Shown here: positions 60,036-64,000 of the stretch, in pieces
Position numbering within the stretch: the first letter of the stretch is position 1
Layout: every line of letters begins with the position of its first letter
Assembly (NCBI GenBank): GCA_900539735.1
Contig: UQDE01000006.1
Span: 4,855-68,854, forward strand
Source: an uncultured Collinsella sp.
GTDB lineage: Bacteria > Actinomycetota > Coriobacteriia > Coriobacteriales > Coriobacteriaceae
Reading direction: 5' to 3'
DNA: 64,000 nucleotides
Notes under the pieces: model-generated
The model's database searches: none
Told to the model about the DNA's origin: nothing
The model's input: the letters and a program-made list of their open reading frames with translations, nothing else
Translations under genes and position numbers: made by a program

Positions 60036-60884
60036 TTACTTGCCGAGCCAGTTTTTGAACCACCACTCCATGGAACGGCTCATCTCGGCCATAAAGGGGC
60101 TCGTGTGCTTGCGGGTGTAGATATCCACCACGCGCTCGCCTACCTCGCGGGCATGCGGACGGAACATCGCGTCCATCTCGGCCACCTGCGCGTCCATGGT
60201 CGCAGCATCGGCGCGGCAGTAGCGCTCCTCGTGCACCAGGTTCACCACGGGATGCGCAATGGCCGGACGCTCCTTACGGGGCGTGCCGATGATGAGCATC
60301 GACAGCGGCATGGTATAGGGCGGCAGGTCGAGCAGCTCGGCAACTTCCTCGGCATTCTCGACGATATCACCGATATAGCAGCTCCCCAGGCCCAGAGCCT
60401 CGGCGGCAACCACGGCGTTTTGCGCGGCGATCACGGCGTCCTGGGCCGCGATGGCAAAGTCGCCCAAACCCGGCGCGCGGCGGGGCGCCTTACCCGTGCG
60501 CTCGACAAACTCGGGCTCAAAGCAGCCCACGTGCTCAAACAGATCGATCCACTTGGCATAATCGACCACAAATATCAGTGCCCAGGGCGCCTTGGCGATC
60601 ATGGGCTGGTGGTCGCACAGGTCGGCCAGGCGGTCGAGCGTTGCCTGCTCGCGGATGCTCACGATGGAATACATCATCATGGCGCCCGCCGACGGCGCAC
60701 GACTCGCCGCATGCAGAATCGCCGCCCGCTGCTCGTCGGTCACCGCCACGGGACGGTCATCGTCATCACGCGCGAAGGCACGCGTGGAGGAACGGTGCTC
60801 CAACGTGTCCAGCACCGCATTGCCCGTCGTCTCGACCGGATAGCCGCACGTATCCACAGCCTTGGTGCAAACCTGCTCGTTCAT
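60036..60884 (-). CDS. Nitroreductase family protein (NfsA/FRP-like)
   Basis: This is a 282-residue FMN-dependent oxidoreductase. The FMN-phosphate site HRSSTRAF is near residue 33. A helical core follows with PSAGAMMMYSIV and AIAAQDAVIAAQNAVVAAEALGLGSCYIGDI, the common nitroreductase signature. The C-terminal extension of about 70 residues is Met/Arg-rich. The physiological substrate is unknown. The 60885-61097 gap to the divergent LTA-synthase-like gene shows no further gene. Confidence 0.9.
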   Translation of the reverse strand: MNEQVCTKAVDTCGYPVETTGNAVLDTLEHRSSTRAFARDDDDRPVAVTDEQRAAILHAASRAPSAGAMMMYSIVSIREQATLDRLADLCDHQPMIAKAPWALIFVVDYAKWIDLFEHVGCFEPEFVERTGKAPRRAPGLGDFAIAAQDAVIAAQNAVVAAEALGLGSCYIGDIVENAEEVAELLDLPPYTMPLSMLIIGTPRKERPAIAHPVVNLVHEERYCRADAATMDAQVAEMDAMFRPHAREVGERVVDIYTRKHTSPFMAEMSRSMEWWFKNWLGK

Positions 60885-61097
60885 CGCCCTACCCTCGCCA
60901 TTTCTTTAAGAAGCCTTTACGTTTCCGTGTAATTCCCGTCCATTATCGCGCAGGTCGCCACTACATTGCGCCACACCGCCGCACGTGCGCGTTAATATGG
61001 CTGGTTGTTGTGCGCAGCCACCAATTGCAGCGCATATCTTGGTAACAATCGGGTAAACCCCCGCTTTCGTACGTTTTAGTTTGTGAGGAGTCTCAGC

Positions 61098-63398
61098 ATG
61101 TTCGCTGCCGCCATCTCGCTCGTCGGTCTTGCGGCGACCGTCTACCTTGTCTTGCGCGAGGCCAAGGCCATTTGCGCTCAGTCGGGCACCGTTGCCAAAA
61201 GCGCTCTTGGGTGGAGCGTCGCCTTCGGCCTGTTCCAGCTCTTTTTGACCATTTGGGGCGCCATTGGCCTCGTCGCCCAAAACGAGCCGCTCGCCTTTGT
61301 GATGCTCATCCTGACCAACGCCATCCTCACCGGCTGCGCTTGGGCCAGCATCGCACGCGACCGCATCGCCCCGCGCGTCTTTGCGTTCGCCAAGCCCGAC
61401 GCCCCCGCCCCCACCGGCAAGCTCGCCCGCCTGCGCGGCGCCTTTGTGGGCAAACCACTCGTCGCCGCCGTCCTGTGCCTGCTGCTCGCCGGCGTCTTTG
61501 CGCTGCTGGGCATGGAAGTCTCGTCCAACCACGACTTTACCTGGGTCTACCCCCTGTGCATCCTGCTCGAGTGGGCCATCATCACCACGCTCATGGTCGG
61601 CCTGTTCTTCCTGTTCCAGCGCCACGGCGCAGCCCCCGCGGTCTTGGCCTTTGCCCTCTTTGTCCTGGGCATTGCCGAGTTCTTCGTCATCACGTTTAAA
61701 TCCATGCCCATCCAGCCGGGCGACCTTTCGGCCATCTCCACTGCCGCCGCGGTCGCCGGCACCGGCTACACCTTCTCGATCTCACTGTTCTGCGTGCTGT
61801 CCATGGGCTTTACCGCCATCGCCATGCTGCTATGCGAGTACGCCGGCCTGGTGGCACCGCACCGTCAGAAGGGCGCCGCCAACGCCAAGCGCATGCTGCT
61901 CACCAACCTGCTCGTGGCGGTGCTGTGCCTGGGCGGCGTGACCGCACACGTCACGCTCATCGACTACTACAACACTCTCGGCATCACCGTCTACACCTGG
62001 CGCCCGCTCGAGAGCTACTGGCGCGAGGGCTACCTGCCCGCTTTCATTAGCGCAGCGCAGTCCATCAAGCCGCCCAAACCCGCCGACTACTCCGTCGACG
62101 ATACCAAAGCCACGCTCAAAAAGTACGCCAAGACCTACGACAAGTCCGACGCGGCCAAGAGCGACGAGCGCGCCGCCGCAAAGGAACAGTTCGACAGCGA
62201 GAAGCCCACGGTCATCGCCATCATGAACGAGACCTTCTCGGATCTGTCGATCTACCAGAACATGCGCGCCGGCTACGAGGGTCCGCAGTACTTTAAGAGC
62301 CTGTCCAACTGCCTCAGCCGCGGTAAGCTCTATGTGAGCGCCTACGGTGGCGGTACCGCCAATACCGAGTTTGAGTTTATGACCGGCAACTCCATGGCCA
62401 ACCTGGGCTCGGGCGTGTACCCCTACACCATCTACAACATGGAGACGACCGGGAACCTGGCAGAGCAGTTCAAATCGCTCGGCTATTCCACCACGGCTAT
62501 GCACCCCAACCACGCGACCAACTGGAACCGCGAGAACGTCTACAAGGACTTTGGTTTTGACCAGTTCCTGTCCATCAACGATTTCCAGGGCGCCGATACC
62601 CTGCGCGGCATGGTGACCGACCAGGCTACCTACGACAAGATTCTTGAGCTGCTCGACCAGAACGCCGATCCGCAGTTCATCTTCGACGTGACCATGCAGA
62701 ACCACTCGGGCTACGATACGGGCCTGCTGCCGGTCGACAAGCAGATGCACCTGAACATCGACACGACCGACCTGGACGCCAAAACCGTCGAGGACGGCAC
62801 GCTCTCCGATGTCGACGAGTACGTCTCGTGCATCGAGCAGTCCGACCAGGCGCTTCGCTACTTCCTCAACGCCCTGAGCAAACTCGATCGCAAGGTGGTC
62901 GTGGTGTTCTGGGGCGACCACCAGCCGTTCTTCCCGTCCAAGTTCAACGATAAGTGGTTTACCGGCGAGGACGACGCCACGCATCAGGAGCGCCTGTGGC
63001 AGACCGATTACATCATCTGGGCCAACTACGACGTTGCCGGCTGCGACCAGACGAGCGAGGTCGACGACCTGTCCACCAACTACCTGTCCACGCAGCTGAT
63101 GCAGCTGATCGGCGCACCGCTGACCGACTACCAGAAAGCGCACATGACGCTGCGTAAGTCGCTGCCCGCCATCAACTCGGTGGGCTACGAGGACGCCAGC
63201 CTGCGCTGGGCGCTCTCCTCCAACGTCACCGGTGACGACGCCGCTGCCGCAGCCGCAACCAAGGCGCGCGAGGATTACGCCAAGATGCAGTACTACGAGA
63301 TGTTCCGTGACGGCAAGAATGTGTACACCGAGCACTTCCAGACCGAGGCCAACGAGACCGACCCCAACCTGGCACCGGGTACGACCAAGATCAAGTAG
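61098..63398 (+). CDS. LTA synthase family protein (phosphoglycerol transferase / sulfatase fold)
   Basis: This is a 766-residue membrane enzyme. About seven hydrophobic segments lie in residues 1-290, more than the five of standard LtaS. The extracytoplasmic sulfatase-fold domain has NETFSD (metal-ligand Glu378), YGGGTANTEFEFMTGNSMA with catalytic Thr420, and WGDHQPFFP near 606. It should add glycerol phosphate or a similar group to a wall or membrane polymer. ATG 61098 has GAGGAG seven bases upstream. Confidence 0.92.
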   Translation: MFAAAISLVGLAATVYLVLREAKAICAQSGTVAKSALGWSVAFGLFQLFLTIWGAIGLVAQNEPLAFVMLILTNAILTGCAWASIARDRIAPRVFAFAKPDAPAPTGKLARLRGAFVGKPLVAAVLCLLLAGVFALLGMEVSSNHDFTWVYPLCILLEWAIITTLMVGLFFLFQRHGAAPAVLAFALFVLGIAEFFVITFKSMPIQPGDLSAISTAAAVAGTGYTFSISLFCVLSMGFTAIAMLLCEYAGLVAPHRQKGAANAKRMLLTNLLVAVLCLGGVTAHVTLIDYYNTLGITVYTWRPLESYWREGYLPAFISAAQSIKPPKPADYSVDDTKATLKKYAKTYDKSDAAKSDERAAAKEQFDSEKPTVIAIMNETFSDLSIYQNMRAGYEGPQYFKSLSNCLSRGKLYVSAYGGGTANTEFEFMTGNSMANLGSGVYPYTIYNMETTGNLAEQFKSLGYSTTAMHPNHATNWNRENVYKDFGFDQFLSINDFQGADTLRGMVTDQATYDKILELLDQNADPQFIFDVTMQNHSGYDTGLLPVDKQMHLNIDTTDLDAKTVEDGTLSDVDEYVSCIEQSDQALRYFLNALSKLDRKVVVVFWGDHQPFFPSKFNDKWFTGEDDATHQERLWQTDYIIWANYDVAGCDQTSEVDDLSTNYLSTQLMQLIGAPLTDYQKAHMTLRKSLPAINSVGYEDASLRWALSSNVTGDDAAAAAATKAREDYAKMQYYEMFRDGKNVYTEHFQTEANETDPNLAPGTTKIK

Positions 63399-63418
63399 CG
63401 GGTCACTCATAACTGGTT

Positions 63419-63549
63419 CGTCTGCCCGGCGGCGCGGAACGTAAGGTTCCCTGCTCGGACAGTCCTGCTCGCACGGAGAGCACATTAAGTGCTCTCCGGC
63501 TCGTGCGGAACTCGCGATGAACCTTACATTCCGCGTCGCCGGGCAGACG
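63419..63549. repeat. 131-bp nested palindrome downstream of the LTA-synthase-like gene
   Basis: Outer arms CGTCTGCCCGGCGGCGCGG and CCGCGTCGCCGGGCAGACG (one mismatch) continue into GTAAGGTTC/GAACCTTAC. The centre has its own perfect hairpin, GGAGAGCAC/GTGCTCTCC. It may act as a terminator for the gene ending at 63398. Confidence 0.8.
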
Positions 63550-63635
63550 CCTCGGTGTTGAAGCGCGGCTTGTCATGGGGACACCTGCTGAACATATATA
63601 AGTTGAAGGCCACGCCATGTGGCCTTTTTGCATCC

Positions 63636-63840
63636 GGAAACCGTGTCCCAGAATTCACGTCCGGAGTGGGATGCGGCTTCCGCTTACGGCCCCGTTGGGA
63701 AACTCCATCCCACTCCGATCGCAAATTCCGGGTCGCAGTTTCCGCCAGAGCCCTCAACCGGAAACTGCATCCCACTCCAGAGGCGAATTCCGGGACACAC
63801 TTTCCGAAACCCCATCCATCCGGAAAGCCCGTCCCACTCT
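63636..63840. repeat. Tandem array with 62-bp period (four left arms, array 2)
   Basis: GGAAA-type left arms begin at 63636, 63698, 63760 and 63822, exactly 62 bp apart, each running to TCCCA. Right arms containing GGG and ending in TTCCG lie at 63668, 63730 and 63792. The layout matches array 1 at 41804, 22 kb away, although the sequences have diverged. Confidence 0.87.
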
Positions 63841-63955
63841 GAATACATCCAGCGAACGCATGCGAGTGTGTCGTCCAGGACGGTCTCGTCATCGGGGTAA
63901 TGGAAAATGTCACCCCAGACGCCTGCCACGGTTGCGCCTACAAGTGTCAAATCAG

Positions 63956-63978
63956 AACCACCCTTAAAAAGGGTGGTT
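63956..63978 (+). terminator. Small hairpin near the right edge
   Basis: AACCACCC and GGGTGGTT pair around TTAAAAA and are followed by TGCTCTT. The T-run is weak. No gene is visible in 63841-64000 apart from this. Confidence 0.45.
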
Positions 63979-64000
63979 TGCTCTTAGGGTATAACCCACG

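Noticed and set aside
63636..63840. CRISPR array, suggested by the 62-bp period
   Set aside because: Repeats are degenerate and alternate in orientation, there is no identical direct repeat of 25-37 bp, and no cas gene is present.

Overview
The window looks like a chromosomal segment from a gut-type member of the Coriobacteriia (Actinomycetota), most like Collinsella. The reasons are the high GC content, the dense mostly minus-strand layout of the first half, a canonical atpIBEFHAGDC operon feeding into murA, Gram-positive surface functions (LCP protein, sortase-anchored pilin-like adhesin, LTA-synthase-type enzyme), and many short palindromic repeats between genes. The genus is an inference from overall character, not from a marker alignment. 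No rRNA, tRNA, CRISPR array, transposase or prophage was seen.

Layout. 1-12785: a partial LCP cell-wall ligase and murA, the F1Fo ATP synthase operon, upp, glpK and a Sua5/YrdC-type gene, all on the minus strand. 12934-16668: a HigBA-type toxin-antitoxin pair, prmC (with a large Ala/Glu-rich insertion) and prfA. 16900-18368: an AAA/DUF4143 ATPase preceded by a four-copy 32-bp-period repeat array. 18497-25261: a 2254-residue pilin-like adhesin with nine isopeptide-type repeats. 25555-31119: an M20 peptidase, a three-gene amino-acid ABC importer and a LacX-like epimerase. 31233-34097: a membrane protein, an MFS exporter and a low-molecular-weight phosphatase. 34254-35738: a second DUF4143 ATPase, also preceded by a repeat array (33-bp period). 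35798-36944: a TIGR04076 protein and a pyridoxal kinase. 37397-41631: a MarR-controlled heterodimeric ABC exporter. 42165-43256: a diguanylate cyclase. 43300-47725: LysR plus SDR, MFS and Gfo/Idh/MocA, probably one catabolic cluster. 48138-55036: tex, a transaldolase-like gene, a HAD phosphatase and an RlmKL-like rRNA methyltransferase. 55132-59869: a Kup potassium transporter, a 64-residue membrane protein and a KdpDE-like two-component system in one transcription unit. 60036-63398: a nitroreductase and an LTA-synthase-like sulfatase-fold enzyme.

The least explained content lies between genes. (i) Both DUF4143 ATPases carry their own array of direct repeats at 32- or 33-bp period, starting about 30 bp upstream of the preferred start codon. 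(ii) Two distant intergenic regions hold tandem arrays with an exact 62-bp period built from inverted arms. (iii) A structured element occurs three times; its helices are kept by compensatory changes between copies. (iv) Several REP/BIME-like palindromes are scattered through the window.

Start codons were chosen from Shine-Dalgarno placement, so many genes here are shorter than the longest open frame. Family names come from recognised motifs; no database search was possible.
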